Below are positions 4,497 to 5,008 of a stretch of DNA of 5,008 nt, in pieces. Within the stretch, counting starts at the first letter, position 1; each line of letters opens with the position of its first letter. The DNA is taken from the NCBI GenBank assembly GCA_934667815.1, contig CAKUMO010000057.1, positions 1 to 5,008 on the forward strand, given 5' to 3'. Both the position numbers and the translations under genes were made by a program. Below the pieces are notes generated by a model, which was not told where the DNA came from, did no database searches, and saw only the letters and a list, made by a program, of their open reading frames with translations. This DNA is from an uncultured Oscillospiraceae bacterium. Its GTDB lineage: Bacteria; Bacillota; Clostridia; Oscillospirales; Oscillospiraceae.

Positions 4497-5008
4497 TCGC
4501 AGATGCCCATGCGCAGCTTGAGGATCAGAATGCGCAGAACGCTTTCGTCCACGCGCCCGGCCGTCAGCGTACCGTCTGCCAGCGCATCGAGAACGCCCTG
4601 TGCGGCCTGCTTCAGATCCTGCGGCATGAGGATGATGTCGCAGCCGGCCGAGAGCGCCTTCACCGCAGCCTCGCCGGGGGAATAATATTCCGTGATCGCG
4701 CCCATCTCGTGCGAATCCGTGATGACAACACCGCGGTAGCCCAGCTCACCGCGCAGAAGATCGGTGACGACGGCGGGAGAAAGGTCACAGGGCGTCTCGT
4801 CGCCCGTGACGTTCGGCGCGGACATGTGCGAGACCATGACCATCGTCGCACCTGCCTCGATGCCAGAGGAGAAGGGCAGCAGCTCGGTCTCGCGCAGCTC
4901 GTCTAGCGTGCGCTCCGTCACGGAAGCGCCCTTGTGGGAGTCGGCCTCGGTGCTGCCGTGGCCGGGGAAATGCTTCAGACAGGAGGCAACGCCGTTTTGC
5001 TGCAAGCC
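4493..5008 (-). CDS. nagZ: Glycoside hydrolase family 3, beta-N-acetylhexosaminidase (NagZ-type), C-terminal part
   Basis: The last 171 residues of a protein whose start lies beyond the right edge; the frame is open to base 5008, so the TTG at 5005 is not a start. KHFPGHG (12-18 of the visible part) followed by D23-S24-H25 is the NagZ signature, with the Asp-His pair acting as general acid/base. ITDSHEMGAI (96-105) carries the expected nucleophile Asp98. The chain ends shortly after, with ESVLRILILKLRMGI, as in one-domain NagZ enzymes, so no C-terminal domain follows. The enzyme would release N-acetylglucosamine from muropeptides or related beta-linked substrates in wall turnover. A signal peptide, and hence location, cannot be judged. 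It shares an ATGA overlap with the downstream alkyltransferase-like gene and probably its transcript. Another GH3 hexosaminidase specificity is possible. Confidence 0.85.
   Translation of the reverse strand, partial: GLQQNGVASCLKHFPGHGSTEADSHKGASVTERTLDELRETELLPFSSGIEAGATMVMVSHMSAPNVTGDETPCDLSPAVVTDLLRGELGYRGVVITDSHEMGAITEYYSPGEAAVKALSAGCDIILMPQDLKQAAQGVLDALADGTLTAGRVDESVLRILILKLRMGICE

Noticed and set aside
4149..4906. Plus-strand open frames over the minus-strand genes (4149-4685 and 4298-4906)
   Set aside because: The opposite strand encodes clear MGMT-family and GH3 motifs. The plus-strand frames are low-complexity shadows.

Overview
The window looks like a chromosomal piece of a GC-rich Gram-positive gut-type Firmicute, probably a clostridium of the Oscillospiraceae/Ruminococcaceae sort. 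This is inferred from strong GC preference at third codon positions, AT-rich intergenic DNA, AGGAGG-type ribosome binding sites and Firmicutes-like protein families. No marker gene in the window fixes the genus.

Layout, left to right. Positions 1-307 are a control region. It may hold the first codons of a divergent minus-strand gene (start near 25), a set of inverted and direct repeats that could be an operator, and a good extended -10 promoter (169-197) reading right into a leader of about 100 nt. Positions 308-3761 are two co-transcribed, nearly abutting ABC exporter half-transporters. The first has a degenerate ATPase site (Asp for the catalytic Glu, Gln for the switch His). The second has a canonical Walker B Glu and switch His but a degenerate signature motif (LSAGQ). 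Together they make the asymmetric heterodimer typical of the TM287/288, BmrCD and LmrCD class of multidrug-type exporters.

Positions 3762-4160 separate convergent genes and are the most unusual part. Almost every base from 3895 to 4109 lies in perfect hairpins, many with three-base loops, nested inside longer-range stems. The array ends in a convincing intrinsic terminator (T6 at 4104-4109). The whole gap is bounded by a near-perfect 19-bp inverted repeat lying right behind the two convergent stop codons. It could be a palindromic repeat element (REP or MITE-like), a structured RNA, or both.

Positions 4161-5008 (minus strand) are a two-gene unit read leftwards. The first gene is the C-terminal part of a family 3 glycoside hydrolase of the NagZ beta-N-acetylhexosaminidase type, which runs off the right edge. 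It overlaps by an ATGA junction a small alkyltransferase-like (MGMT-fold) protein that lacks the alkyl-acceptor cysteine. The ABC pair probably exports drugs or lipophilic compounds. The minus-strand pair couples a putative wall-recycling enzyme with a putative DNA alkyl-lesion sensor, and no functional link between these two is obvious.
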